Shown: positions 44,401-54,300 of the stretch, piece by piece | How positions within the stretch are numbered: position 1 is the first letter of the stretch | Layout of the letters: each line of letters opens with the position of its first letter | Origin: Bacteroidota bacterium | GTDB lineage: Bacteria > Bacteroidota > Ignavibacteria > Palsa-1295 | Direction: 5' to 3' | Assembly: GCA_021324735.1 (NCBI GenBank) | Contig: JAJPIO010000018.1 | Span: 248,001 to 312,000, forward strand | DNA: 64,000 bases | Made by a program: the position numbers and the translations under genes | The notes under the pieces: generated by a model | The model's input: the letters and a program-made list of their open reading frames with translations, nothing else | Databases searched by the model: none | Told to the model about the DNA's origin: nothing

Positions 44401-47400
44401 CGTTTGTACAGAACCGGCTTCGGGTACACGAACGTAAGATTCGTTTACTCCGAGAGAATTGGGCTCCGCAAAAGCACCCGTAGCACAGCTCAATGTAAGA
44501 AAGAGTGGGTAAAAGCCTTTATTATGTAGGAGGCTCGCATCGGGAAAGAGCACATCCGACGTAAACGTCGCACCATGACCGCTGAAATACATGAGCGATT
44601 GCCCGACCAGCAGCGCATCGAGGATATCTCCAACTCGCGTTGCATCGGGGCCTTGAAAATTCCGGCGACTGATGATAGTCCCTTGAATATTGGTAGGTGG
44701 CAGACGAAGACCCAATTGACCATTGCCAAGAGGTGGTGGGGGATTTAAATAGCTTGAATCCTGATATAAAAATTGATCGTGCTGATATCCGGAATCACCC
44801 CCGGCTACAAAAAGGAATCGACGGTTCCATTCGGCTGGCGGATCTTCTTCGTACTCCAGCAATTTCTTTACATAAGATTCAGCCTCGTCCGAAGTCGCGA
44901 TCGGGATGCGAGCAATCAACATCAGCGGCTCACTATCGAGGTTGCTATCTTCGGATAGCGTGTAATAAAAATCGCTAACGGGTTTACCAAATGCAGGTAC
45001 AAACGACCGTTGATCGCTGCCAGACAAATTAAACTTAGGATCCCATGAGGCATCTCCTAAAAGAGTCACGAACGAGACTGGAGTACCACTATAATTAGTA
45101 TAGGCGTAATTTAAGAAGCGGCGTATCGCCTCCGGCTCATTGCTGCCATAATCAAAGGCATTGAACACCTCATCGGTAGTAACCACTTTCGAGCGCATCC
45201 CCTGTGCCGTTCTTCGTGCTGCAAGCTTTTGTGCCGTATTAGAAAACAGCGGATGTGTGATGACCAAATAATCAGCACCATTGACGGGATTCAGGATAGA
45301 CCAATCCCGACCTGTGATATTCCAGGGTTGAATATTATCGCATTTGAGAAAAGAAGCCAAAGTTGCGGCCGCATATTCCGGAGATACACTTTTCGGCGCA
45401 TCCACAAACGCACCGGATTGCGGCACAATACGAGTCCCATCCGTCAAATTATAGACGTGTGGATCGCTTCCCGAAGCAAACGCCAATTGATATGCGGTTC
45501 CAGGAGCATCGACGCTAAAATGCCACTGTCCCTTTGTAATTCCGGTGTCAACACTAGGGGTAAGCGGCAACGGAAGATTGACCTCATAATAATCGAGATA
45601 GCTTGCGTCAAGCGTGGCCCCGCTCGCAAGAGAGAGAACCGTAACAACATTTGCCCCATTCGAGAGTTGCGAGAACGGTACATGGAACGTTGGACGATAA
45701 TATGAATATCCAAAGAATACTCCGTCGGAGACGTTATTACCATTTACCAAAATGCGAATTCGATGCGGAGTATTTGGTACATCTTTATCGAAAGAGGTCC
45801 CGCGAAAAACGAATTTGAAAGTCGCGTACTTTCCTACTGTATCACCCAGTTTTGCAACATAGAACGTGTCCGAAAACCGGGAATGAGTCGAATCGAGTAA
45901 TGGTCCGGCAAGATCTGCCCAGACGAAACGCTCCCCTCCCACGTATTCCGTTTTTTGCTTTGTTTCTGTTTCATCCACGAAGCCATCCCCATCATAATAA
46001 TTATGATCCTGTTCGTGATGAAGTATAACGGTCCCAATGGAATCAACAATACCATCAGCTGCAGGGGCTATGCCCTGATAGCGAAGCGGCACACCACCGG
46101 TCTTTACAGAAGCCGTCAGCCAATAGACATTCGTATCAGTTGCGACGTTATAATATTCGGAAAGTACTTGTTCTCCTAAGTTAGTGATCGCAAAAGAGTC
46201 CGTCGGAAGAGAAAAACCGGCGAGATGTTTGCCGTAAAATTCTATGGATGCGATATTCCCATTTACATCTGTATCGATCCACAGTGGTATTTCCTTGCCG
46301 TGGTTAATGCAGCGTAGATTGGCTGGATTCCAATGTGCCTGAGCGAGGGTGAATCCTTGTGAGCTGAAATTTAATTGGCTTGCATCGACGTGATATAATC
46401 CATCCCGCGTGACTGCTAAACGGACATACGGCGCGCTGGGATCGATCCAATTATAAATGGAATCGAATGATTGCGTGCTTGCCGCCGACCGAAGAGAAAG
46501 TGCCGTTTTTTTTGCTCGATGTAACGGGATAGCAAATCGTGCGAGGTCCGAAGCATTCGCAACGAGATGCGAATTCATCTCCGCAAACACCGGATCTTTT
46601 GCGCCAACTTGTAATGTCGAGAGATTTCCCTTAAATCGAATGCCGGCCACAAATTTTTGGAGAGCGGTTACGTTGCGGCCATTTTTGCTAAGAAGCGGGA
46701 TCTGAAGAGTGATGGTCCGTAACGAACGAAATGTCTGCGGCTTTCCGATGCTTACATTTACTGACTGCGAATAAGAAGCTGCATCATAAACTCGCTCCGA
46801 TATACCTTTTACATTCCTTTCGGATGGCGGCAGTGAAATATTACCAAGAGCATTATTCGAAATAGGCGTAACGATCGGAGCAATGCCTGTAACGCCATCC
46901 GGAATGGCAAATGTAATATTTAGTACCGGGATATCTTCCCTTCCCTCCGTGGCGCCAAGCAGATAAAAGCCATTGGGCATGGCATCCGAAAGCACCGGCC
47001 ACTGCACACGCGAGAAGACCATTCCATTCGGAGTATTCTTTACTGGTACACGAGAACGCTCTATTGAAGGACTCCCGATATCAATAGAAAATTCGATACT
47101 CCCCTGTGAAGCTGTTACCGAAGTCTTATGTGATAGAATAACAGATCGTGAGGTACCAAGAGTAAACCGTTTGACCGGTGCTTTAGCTATTAGAGTGCTG
47201 TGAGAGTATAGGTGGGCCTTCGATAACTGCTTTCCCTTCGTACTCGCGTTGGCATGAGTTCCTTGTATAGGAGCGGGCCTCGCTAAGCGAACAGCAGATT
47301 GCTTCGAAAGACGTACAGGGGCCTGCTGGGCATGCGCCATCATGGCCAACAGCATCATAACAGCTGTAAGCAAAGGCACCGCCTGGCGATGAATGAGAAT

Positions 47401-47418
47401 TCCGAGAGTACTCAACAT
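41497..47418 (-). CDS. type IX secretion sortase-like C25 peptidase (PorU2-type)
   Basis: A 1973-residue exported protein. After the signal peptide come a propeptide-like region and beta-domains. A gingipain-type C25 fold is at about residues 770-1060: GADYLVITHPLFSNTAQKLAARR, FLNYAYTNYSGTPVSFVTLLGDASWDPKFN, catalytic His948 in MYFSGHGATF and Cys978 in LSCATGAF. Further beta-sandwich domains (CARDB-like) follow, and the end (YPNPFKDKTDFTFVL...VYTIAGRKIRTL...NGTYLYRVVI) is a FlgD-like/sorting-type module. PorU cleaves T9SS sorting domains and attaches the cargo to A-LPS. Classical PorU is about 1150 residues; this length fits the PorU2 group. It fits the T9SS cargo seen in this window. Confidence 0.88.
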   Translation of the reverse strand: MLSTLGILIHRQAVPLLTAVMMLLAMMAHAQQAPVRLSKQSAVRLARPAPIQGTHANASTKGKQLSKAHLYSHSTLIAKAPVKRFTLGTSRSVILSHKTSVTASQGSIEFSIDIGSPSIERSRVPVKNTPNGMVFSRVQWPVLSDAMPNGFYLLGATEGREDIPVLNITFAIPDGVTGIAPIVTPISNNALGNISLPPSERNVKGISERVYDAASYSQSVNVSIGKPQTFRSLRTITLQIPLLSKNGRNVTALQKFVAGIRFKGNLSTLQVGAKDPVFAEMNSHLVANASDLARFAIPLHRAKKTALSLRSAASTQSFDSIYNWIDPSAPYVRLAVTRDGLYHVDASQLNFSSQGFTLAQAHWNPANLRCINHGKEIPLWIDTDVNGNIASIEFYGKHLAGFSLPTDSFAITNLGEQVLSEYYNVATDTNVYWLTASVKTGGVPLRYQGIAPAADGIVDSIGTVILHHEQDHNYYDGDGFVDETETKQKTEYVGGERFVWADLAGPLLDSTHSRFSDTFYVAKLGDTVGKYATFKFVFRGTSFDKDVPNTPHRIRILVNGNNVSDGVFFGYSYYRPTFHVPFSQLSNGANVVTVLSLASGATLDASYLDYYEVNLPLPLTPSVDTGITKGQWHFSVDAPGTAYQLAFASGSDPHVYNLTDGTRIVPQSGAFVDAPKSVSPEYAAATLASFLKCDNIQPWNITGRDWSILNPVNGADYLVITHPLFSNTAQKLAARRTAQGMRSKVVTTDEVFNAFDYGSNEPEAIRRFLNYAYTNYSGTPVSFVTLLGDASWDPKFNLSGSDQRSFVPAFGKPVSDFYYTLSEDSNLDSEPLMLIARIPIATSDEAESYVKKLLEYEEDPPAEWNRRFLFVAGGDSGYQHDQFLYQDSSYLNPPPPLGNGQLGLRLPPTNIQGTIISRRNFQGPDATRVGDILDALLVGQSLMYFSGHGATFTSDVLFPDASLLHNKGFYPLFLTLSCATGAFAEPNSLGVNESYVRVPEAGSVQTYGTTGFGEMGYDHDLTTVFFQLLQSYRSSHDTTKPETMNALQMLTAAKLVAAGSASGFGFVGHNARLQYSMLGDAATGFVLRPQPELAVYANEVHAYSGVDTNARNVFSISDSTFTVRALIHNYGYSAETPVIIRITDIGPSGLPFSKDDTLLRLDDSAFVSARFAINSESIGAHTISVVIDPDNHFEEVYRPDDSASVHILINGLSTNPFYPYEGSRQFCDISGSNVHFIVLTPPGATTSDRVELQVDTTQAFSRILLDQRTNIGSTSYVAFDVTIPPASVPLSSVYWWRTRIVRSSGDTTAWQYATFSIAPADRSEFSYSSPEQLASTIISGLSLNNQGMLFLPTQDTIRYEAISHGVNDSGIAFSPYAQIRINDHSAYQFIAPLGVGYSIAQFTKDGSQIERVNEFQIPWDQAYNVSVGDSLGTIFDSVIRSIEPGRRVAIVTVGQPYVAGFIDSVKAELQSLGSLNGLGGLSSQGSYALIGVKGSNPGTAKEMTAAPGTTGARVFDTALTSGTAGVAQTPFTAIAKGYGSLIWKGTPIPGGSDITFSVLGSRRNGSGIDVVDTFKASQSSSFSLSNIDARTYDQLAVRMIFMRSSNSAQSPGLSSIELQYDAAPELYFQTDSISVLPASTIQGTAVVAKYTVATLTCAPADSATVIMLRQYHGKSDTIASHFITSLSGHSTLAFSDTVQTFGEIGPVSLMAVVNPNEGINEQLLVNNTITGTYNVQRDTARPFGEVLFTNPGQQVEQHIPECGYVSKLSGITINLTSTNPVRVTDSSAIHADFLFGGTGSSQYFPVSTKDVPPGWTVQFILPPAPSPLQAQLKIIPGQSFQPGQWFVHAYVKDASGNIDTIEQCFTVSSTNGIEHVMNYPNPFKDKTDFTFVLRSDSPADLKIIVYTIAGRKIRTLIPASLRAGLNIVEWDGRDERGNEVGNGTYLYRVVINGKNPDGSSFSDGITERAVRSR

Positions 47419-47487
47419 GGTGACAACGCGCCGGCAAGCAGCAATGTCCCTTACGGACTCATTTTTGACCTATTCGAAAGCATTCTG

Positions 47488-48912
47488 TTATAAGGTTGCA
47501 CCAGCAGGAGCTACCTCAAACGGCCACTCTCTTCTCTTTTTTGCTCGAATAAAATAAACGACTGTACCTATCGAGATAATAGCAAGCGCTCCGAGAACGA
47601 ACTGTATTCCCGTATAATAAAATACGAAGAGCCAGATCAGGAGAGAAATAATTGCTGGTAGCGGAAATAGCGGCATCCTGTACGGCAGCGATTCTACATT
47701 TTTACGATCTCGGTGCCAAAGAATAAGCCCTATGGTCTGTCCGACAAACTGAATAAGAATTCGCATGGCGAGAATGGCGCTGATCACATCACTCATCCGG
47801 TTAAAGAATACGCTAAAGATGAATGCGAAGGCGGCTAAAACAAGGAGAGAAATGTGCGGAAATTGTTTTTTAGAGTGAAGTTGGGCAAAGACCGGAAAGA
47901 ATGCTCCCTCCTTTGCAGCGGCATACGGTATTCTTGAATACCCCAACGTTGCTGAGAACAGCGAGGACGCAGCAATGATAAGGATTAGAATGGTCCCTAC
48001 ATTAGCGGCGGCAGAGCCATATATATTTTCGAAGAACGTACTAAAAATGAATTGTGAGTGTCGCACCGATTGCCATGGGAGCGTACCAAGAATGCTAAGT
48101 TGCATCCCAATGTAGATCACGGCAATACCGACGATCGACCAAAACATGCTGAGCGGGATGTTCCTTTCTGGTCGCTCGATCTCAGCGCCGAGGTGGCAAA
48201 CATTATAGTACCCAAGATAACTATAGATCGACTTGCCCGTTGCACTGCCAAGCGCTACGAAGAAGACTGGCGAAAGTGACCAGGCATTTGGAGGGTAATT
48301 AAAAGCGAGCTTCGGATCGAAATGGGTCGCTCCGGCAAAAAGTATCCATCCTATGGTAAGCAAAAGGACGGTCCATAAGACGAGCGAAATCTTCCCCGCT
48401 GTTTCGATCCTTCGATAAAGAGCGATCGTAAGAAGGATGATAAGAAGACCCGAAATGGCCTTCCTGCCAATAAAACTCACCGGCAGAAGATACTCGAAGT
48501 GATCTGCAAAACCTATTGATCCAGAAGCAATTACGAGCGGAGCCTGGAAGACTGTTTGCCATACAAATAAGAATGAAAAGAACCGCCCCCAACTTGTCTC
48601 TCCATAGACCTTTCTCAAGAATACGAAGCTTCCTCCTGCCTCCGGCCAGCGAGCTCCCAGCTCGGCCCAGACCATCCCATCCAGCATCGAAAGAATAGCG
48701 CCGAGGACCCACGCAATTATACATTGTGGCCCCCCCATGATATCGATAGCCAGAGCCATGGTCACAAACGGACCAATACCGACCATTTCGATCATGTTGA
48801 GTGAGGTGGCTTCACGGAGTCCCAGACCGCGTACGAGCGTGATTGGGCGAGTCCCGGCGGGCGGAGGGTTTATCCGTTCGCCAAGCTTCTTCAGGACTCC
48901 TCTATCACTCAC
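47488..48912 (-). CDS. APC-superfamily amino-acid permease
   Basis: A 474-residue transporter with about twelve helices. The N-terminal RGLGLREATSLNMIEMVGIGPFVTMALAIDIMGG and MVWAELGARWPEAGGSFVFLRKVYGETSWG match the APC motif (GAxWAELGSRxPxxGG). It would move amino acids or polyamines by proton or sodium coupling. The exact substrate is not predictable. Its ATG overlaps the stop of the PIG-L gene (ATGA at 48909-48912), and PorU2 lies 69 bases after it on the same strand, so the three may share a transcript. Confidence 0.88.
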   Translation of the reverse strand: MSDRGVLKKLGERINPPPAGTRPITLVRGLGLREATSLNMIEMVGIGPFVTMALAIDIMGGPQCIIAWVLGAILSMLDGMVWAELGARWPEAGGSFVFLRKVYGETSWGRFFSFLFVWQTVFQAPLVIASGSIGFADHFEYLLPVSFIGRKAISGLLIILLTIALYRRIETAGKISLVLWTVLLLTIGWILFAGATHFDPKLAFNYPPNAWSLSPVFFVALGSATGKSIYSYLGYYNVCHLGAEIERPERNIPLSMFWSIVGIAVIYIGMQLSILGTLPWQSVRHSQFIFSTFFENIYGSAAANVGTILILIIAASSLFSATLGYSRIPYAAAKEGAFFPVFAQLHSKKQFPHISLLVLAAFAFIFSVFFNRMSDVISAILAMRILIQFVGQTIGLILWHRDRKNVESLPYRMPLFPLPAIISLLIWLFVFYYTGIQFVLGALAIISIGTVVYFIRAKKRREWPFEVAPAGATL

Positions 48913-49823
48913 TTTATTCCAGGATAAGTTAGCTCAGGATAATAATTGACGGCGAGCTTATCGAAGAGGACCTTCGTCTTTTCGCGGCCGCTCGGTGGAT
49001 TAATATCGTAATAGTAAAACAGCTCGATATCATCCTGATTATATCCAAGCTGGAGTGTACCTTGCGACTTATGCTCGGCAATCTCCCAATTCACGATCAC
49101 TTTATAGTTGAGCGCATGATGAAACCCGAAGCTTTGCGTTCGGTCGAACGAGAACTCAGGAATGCTATCAGTGATGTGAGTGATCGGGAATTCGCTGAGA
49201 CCACTGCATGGCAACGCCGGCTTGTCTTTCTTTCGGTCACTACCGCCTAAAACAATTGGATGAGGAATATTGGGAGGAAGATCGCGAACAGCCTCGAGCG
49301 CCAGTATCGTCGCGGCTTTATGATGGCCATGGGTCGAATCGGCTGGTATAAGGGTATATACGAAATCGTAATGACCGCCAGTCAATATTTTCTTCAGCTC
49401 TGACTTTACGAATGGGATATTCCAATTGCTATCCAAAACCTCGTGCGGATCCTTCGTATAGCGATTGTCCTTCTGGTTGAAGAAATAAATGTGATTGAGC
49501 CCGAGGATCTTACCTGCTGCAGTCAACTCCTTATGGCGGATGCCAGGCAGATATTTTCTGCCGACCTTCTCATCCGTCAGTTTCAAGTGATAGTATGGCT
49601 CAGCAAGTGTTGAGTACTTATACCCTGCTTCCCCATTGGTGATCACTACCAGGTCAACAGTGCCATGAAGATCATGAGTAACCTTGTATACGGTAGCAGC
49701 GTAGGCAGTCTCATCGTCCGGATGTGCATCAACGATGAGGATTCGAGGGCCAGCCAGTTTCGCGTAAACAGCGGATGATGTGGCGAGAATTATCAGGCAG
49801 AGAACGAAACGGTATTTTGACAT
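48909..49823 (-). CDS. secreted PIG-L/LmbE-family deacetylase
   Basis: A 304-residue protein with an N-terminal signal (FVLCLIILATSSAVYA). The zinc motif HPDDE is at residues 34-38 (His34, Asp36, Asp37), and the downstream ligand is likely in ADSTHGHHKAATIL (HxxxH). Family members deacetylate N-acetylglucosamine-linked molecules. Export suggests a cell-wall or LPS substrate. Overlap with the permease hints at a shared role, for example uptake of the product, which is inference. Confidence 0.85.
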   Translation of the reverse strand: MSKYRFVLCLIILATSSAVYAKLAGPRILIVDAHPDDETAYAATVYKVTHDLHGTVDLVVITNGEAGYKYSTLAEPYYHLKLTDEKVGRKYLPGIRHKELTAAGKILGLNHIYFFNQKDNRYTKDPHEVLDSNWNIPFVKSELKKILTGGHYDFVYTLIPADSTHGHHKAATILALEAVRDLPPNIPHPIVLGGSDRKKDKPALPCSGLSEFPITHITDSIPEFSFDRTQSFGFHHALNYKVIVNWEIAEHKSQGTLQLGYNQDDIELFYYYDINPPSGREKTKVLFDKLAVNYYPELTYPGIK

Positions 49824-49908
49824 CGCCGTTTCAACAACAATTACAGCTGGAGCGGTTGCATTCTGGCTCGAAACTGTAACTACCCGTTGGTCGTATTAGA
49901 GTTTATCT

Positions 49909-50085
49909 ATGGGAGCTATACTTTTTTTCTTACTTCTCGTCCTTATAGCGTGCGTCGTGATGATCGTGCTTGTCATCGTTGGCAAGATTCTCTTCACGCT
50001 GATTTCGCTTGCGTTGCCGCTGCTTTTAGCGATCGCACTGCTGCTCATCATTATTCGCCTTTGGCCACGACGAACGTTGTGGTAA
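49909..50085 (+). CDS. 58-residue two-helix membrane protein
   Basis: An open frame ATG 49909-49911 to TAA 50083-50085. Two hydrophobic helices (GAILFFLLLVLIACVVMIVLV, and ISLALPLLLAIALLLIII, each broken here) are joined by GKILFT and end with the basic tail RLWPRRTLW. It obeys the positive-inside rule for a hairpin with both ends in the cytosol. The gene is divergent from the PIG-L gene and 20 bases ahead of the convergent lipoprotein gene. The function is unknown, but the composition is unlikely by chance. Confidence 0.55.
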   Translation: MGAILFFLLLVLIACVVMIVLVIVGKILFTLISLALPLLLAIALLLIIIRLWPRRTLW

Positions 50086-50104
50086 AAAAATGGCCAGGAT
50101 GGGC

Positions 50105-50581
50105 TTACTGGCTATTAGATGGCTCTGCTATTCCACCCTCTGATGCCGCGCGTGAGATCACATTTCGAGCTATTTCCTGAAGCTCCTGCTGTTCCAGATC
50201 GTATGTGGCCTGATCGTCTGCCTCCGAAGCCGTTGCGTCATCCAGGTCATCGGTTAGATACCGACGGCTAAAGACAGTAAGGCTATCACCGACGATAGCG
50301 AACGAATACACTGTTTTACTGGTGATCTGCTCACTTCCATCTGCCGATTTTACAGCATCATACAATACTAACTCGTTAGGCCGAACCTGATCTAATTCCC
50401 GACCTTTGGAGAGATTATAGGAGGCTATTGCAACAGAAAGCTCCTTAACAATTGAACTAAGGTCTTTTACTTTTTCCTGGCGTAATGTAAGCTGTGGCTT
50501 CCCGGAGGGGGTATTCAGATGTCCAGAACCACTGCACCCGACGATACTTAAAAGAAGGCCAAATAACACGATCCGCTTCAT
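50105..50581 (-). CDS. hypothetical lipoprotein
   Basis: A 158-residue protein with lipobox LLLSIVGC (Cys16). The mature part has a helical stretch (QEKVKDLSSIVKELSVAIASYNLSKG), then VRPNELVLYDAVKSADGS and VYSFAIVGDSLTVFSRRYLTDDLDD, ending in an acidic helix EADDQATYDLEQQELQEIARNVI. No family is recognised. It is probably anchored at the inner or outer membrane facing the periplasm. Confidence 0.7.
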   Translation of the reverse strand: MKRIVLFGLLLSIVGCSGSGHLNTPSGKPQLTLRQEKVKDLSSIVKELSVAIASYNLSKGRELDQVRPNELVLYDAVKSADGSEQITSKTVYSFAIVGDSLTVFSRRYLTDDLDDATASEADDQATYDLEQQELQEIARNVISRAASEGGIAEPSNSQ

Positions 50582-50744
50582 GGCATAACGAGCATTTACC
50601 GATGAAGAATATCTAATTCCGTGCCTTTTATTAAGAGGACCGAAGAATCTTTCAAAGAGGCGAGGATTTTTAATCTTACTTCTCGAGGCGTTTTCTGCCT
50701 GAGGTGGGTAACAAATCTTACTGCCAGTAGTTATTCTATCGGAT

Positions 50745-51350
50745 ATGTCTTCTAAAACCTTTATACCGATCGTTCTAATCGTACTGCTGTGGGAAGGCTG
50801 CGGAACAGGTACGGATGTACCAAATTGTCCTTATGTTTATCAGCAACAGCAATTAAAGAACGTTTCCAGCACCCCAACGCCGCTCGGGAAATCCCGCACG
50901 AACGCTCAGGATGGTTATGCACCTAACTTTGAATGGAGGCGAAGCGATGGAACGCTGGACTCCTTATCCGCCCACCAGGGTACTGTTATACTCCTAAACT
51001 TTTGGGCTACGTGGTGTGGACCCTGCGTTTCCGAAATGCCAGCGATTCAAAGCGTTGCAGATGAAATGAAGGATTCCGTTTTAGTTATCGGAATTGATGA
51101 AGACCATGTGTGCGATCCGTTTCCCACGGTAAATAACTTCATTCAAGGCAAGGGAATTCGATATCAGATCGTGGTCGATTCGAATTACGAGCTTTATTAT
51201 CGGTACTTCCCCAATGTTCGTGAGAATCCGTCGTTATACGCTATCCCTCAATCATTCTTTATTGATCGCAACGGATCGATTCGATATGCTGAAGCCGGCG
51301 TTGGCGATAAAGCCGCGTTCGAGACGTTTATTCGCAACTCCTCAAAGTAG
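50745..51350 (+). CDS. TlpA-type thioredoxin lipoprotein
   Basis: A 201-residue lipoprotein: lipobox WEGC (lipid Cys19), then a thioredoxin fold with the active site Cys91-Gly-Pro-Cys94 in NFWATWCGPCVSEMPAIQSV. The typical TlpA insertion follows, and a cis-Pro stretch (YAIPQSFFIDRNGSIRYAEAG) is seen near residue 165. It likely reduces periplasmic thiols or cytochrome c maturation intermediates, using electrons from DsbD. Its 3' end touches the stop of the convergent sorting-domain gene without overlap. Confidence 0.9.
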   Translation: MSSKTFIPIVLIVLLWEGCGTGTDVPNCPYVYQQQQLKNVSSTPTPLGKSRTNAQDGYAPNFEWRRSDGTLDSLSAHQGTVILLNFWATWCGPCVSEMPAIQSVADEMKDSVLVIGIDEDHVCDPFPTVNNFIQGKGIRYQIVVDSNYELYYRYFPNVRENPSLYAIPQSFFIDRNGSIRYAEAGVGDKAAFETFIRNSSK

Positions 51351-54300
51351 TTAGCGAACCACCACAAAATCTCCTGTAACGATTCCCCTTCCCCCGTCGA
51401 TCGGCTGCAATCGATAATGATAAGCACCGCTCCGTATTGCGGTAGCGGGCACGATCATCGTTTTATCCCCGGCTCCTTTTGCATTATCGGTACTACTATA
51501 CACTTCTGCACCAGTGGCGTCGATGATCTGCAGTTTAACCGTCACATTACGGGTTGCATGATACGGTATAGAGAGTGATGCTCCTTCAGTTACAGGGTTG
51601 GGATGAGCAGAGCCGCGAGCGGGAGCTATGCCATCATTAAGAGAGAAGTTTGATCCCTCACGCAATTCCTTGTATAGTAAGGAATCCCCGCAATAAAATT
51701 TGAGATCGATCGTACCGGAATCGGTCACTGCTCCCAGCAAGCACTTATTAAATTTCAGGTCTGAATTATTAAGTATTATCTGGGCAACCCGGAAATCCGT
51801 CCAACCTGAATCCGATAATGTTATCAAGAATTGGAGCCGCGCAATATCAAGGTTAGAATCGAGCGATATATTATTACCACTAACATTGATGGGGAGTAAC
51901 TGTAGCTTTGTCCCACTCGGCTGCATTGGCCCAACCGTGGGAGTGGTTGCGCCCGGAAGATCCGTATGTACATTAAAGACATTCCATGGCGTCATCACAT
52001 CACCGTTATACTCGAGGATGACCTGTATGGAGTTAAGGCCTTTAGCATGGAAACTACCTGTTGCCTTAATTTCGATGGTCGAAGTGTCCCCTGGGTGAAC
52101 AGCTACATTTGTTGCAATTGCTTTAAATTTTATGGTATCTGTCGGATTGGCATACCCCAAGAGCGGGATAGACCGAACCGTGGCTGTAGTGTCATCCGTC
52201 GCGATCGTAACGGTTCCTCTGGAAGTACCGGTCACTGTTGGCACATACCGAACCGTAATAAGTGTCGACGTCGAATCGTACGGCTTGATGTTTATTGGCA
52301 GCGACGGTTGAGGCACGAATAGAAAGTTTGGATCGGAGAGCAACAACTGGCTAATGTGCAGCGTATCACAGCCATAATTTTTGATAAGGATCGTTGTATC
52401 GTGCGTTTGGCAGTAGGATATCGTATCGAAGCTTCGCAGCGAACTATCCAATCCAAGAATGCGAGAACCCGGCACGACAGTGATCCTATATGGTATCATC
52501 ATGGTCTGCTTTGTCTTTGCACCCTTGACACTATCACTTACCCGCAAATACCCTTGATACGGACCAAATACGGCGTGCTGTGGCTGAATGCCGAGTGGAA
52601 TTGGCGGCATTTCCTTCGTTACCCATCGAGGAGAAGGCGCATACCACTTAAAGAGCGAAGAAGATTGCGGATTTTTTGTAGTCGAGTCGAGCCATTCAAC
52701 TGATACCCATAAAGAGTCACAGCCTTGCTCGGATAACGTGTAAGCACGTATCGGAAAATTATCGCACCGGGTGAACGTACCAAAGTCGATCGCATTGGCA
52801 AGCGTTTGGCCATCCTGGTCCTTAAGAATTAGCTGTGGGTTATCTGGTACTCCAGTACCAGCAACCGGAAAGCTCATCCGCACCGGCCTTCCTAAGACCG
52901 ACAGATTTACGATCAGAGAATCTACATTTAATCCCTGCTGCGTTGGCGAAAATCGAACGGTAAAATTCTTCGTAGAAAAAGGCGGAATGGAGTCGTTCGT
53001 CCAGCCGGTATCGAGCACAAAATTCTGCCCGTACTTTAGCTGCGAACTCACGATCTTAACCGTAAAACAACTATCATTCGAAATACGGATCGTGGAATCG
53101 TGGCTCTCGCAGAGCGAGAGCGAGTCATATTGGATCTTTGATGTAAGCGCCCGAACAGGATTGTAGTACTTCATCGCTGAAGTTACAGTGAGCGTATCGA
53201 AGGCAAAGACTCCTTCGCGCATTATCGCAAGCGTTACACGCGTTTGATACACTCCGGAAAATGCGGCATGTAAACTCAGGCGAAGCTTTCCCGAGCTATT
53301 GGGCGGAATGATGATCGGGAATGACGGCGTCGTACCAGTCGTCGCGTCGAAGATGTCGAGCGGTGGTAGTGCCGGAGCATTTGCATCGATGATATAAATT
53401 GTGTCGCAGCCAAGATTCTTGATCGCGATCACCGTATCCTGTGGCGAACAAACATCGATGGAGTCAACTTTAAGAGACGCGGTTGGAAATTGAAATTGAG
53501 GGATCGAGCCATCACCACCATCGACGGTTTTCCATACATTTCCAGCATTGTCAAACGCATATATTACTTCACCTTTGCATCCCATTACTGCAAAGCGAGT
53601 ATCATTCTCATTGCCTGGCCCTCCGAGCGGAAACCAGGCAAGTCCTCCATCAGTCGACCGATAAATGCCACTGAATCCGTTATCGATTGGATCGGTGGAG
53701 CAAACTTGTACGAACAATGTCGATCCGAATCCAGCAATGTGGCCCGTTGTGCGAAATTGCAAATTGGAGACCTTTTGCCAGGTAGCTCCATAGTCCGTTG
53801 ATTTTCGAATGCTGGAAGGAATTGCACCTTGAACAGCAGGATATCCCTCTCCCGCTGTATAAAAATTGGGAGTTCCTTGTTGCGCGTAGACACTCCACGA
53901 TTCAATATCATCGGTAGCCGAAAGGCTGAGCCACGTTCTTCCTCCATCCAAGGTACGTGACCATATCTGCTGTTTATATGCTACAACAACTCCATAATTA
54001 TTATCAACAAAATCAACTCCGTTTGTCTTTGGGATTGCTGGCGTAAAAGATACACCCCCATCGGTAGAAATATAGCCGGTTGCTGCTTCGTCCCGTCCTG
54101 TAATTACGAGAGTGGTTGATGTCTGGTAAACATCGCTAAAGTGTCCATTAAGCACAGGTACCCAAGAAACACCACCATTGGTCGTTTTATACAAGCCTGG
54201 AAGTGCAGGATGAAGAGAGTCAGTGATAGGTTCACACGTGAGCCAACCGATGGCCGGGCTGGTCATCAAAATTTGTGTTACCAATCCACTCGGAGTAGAA

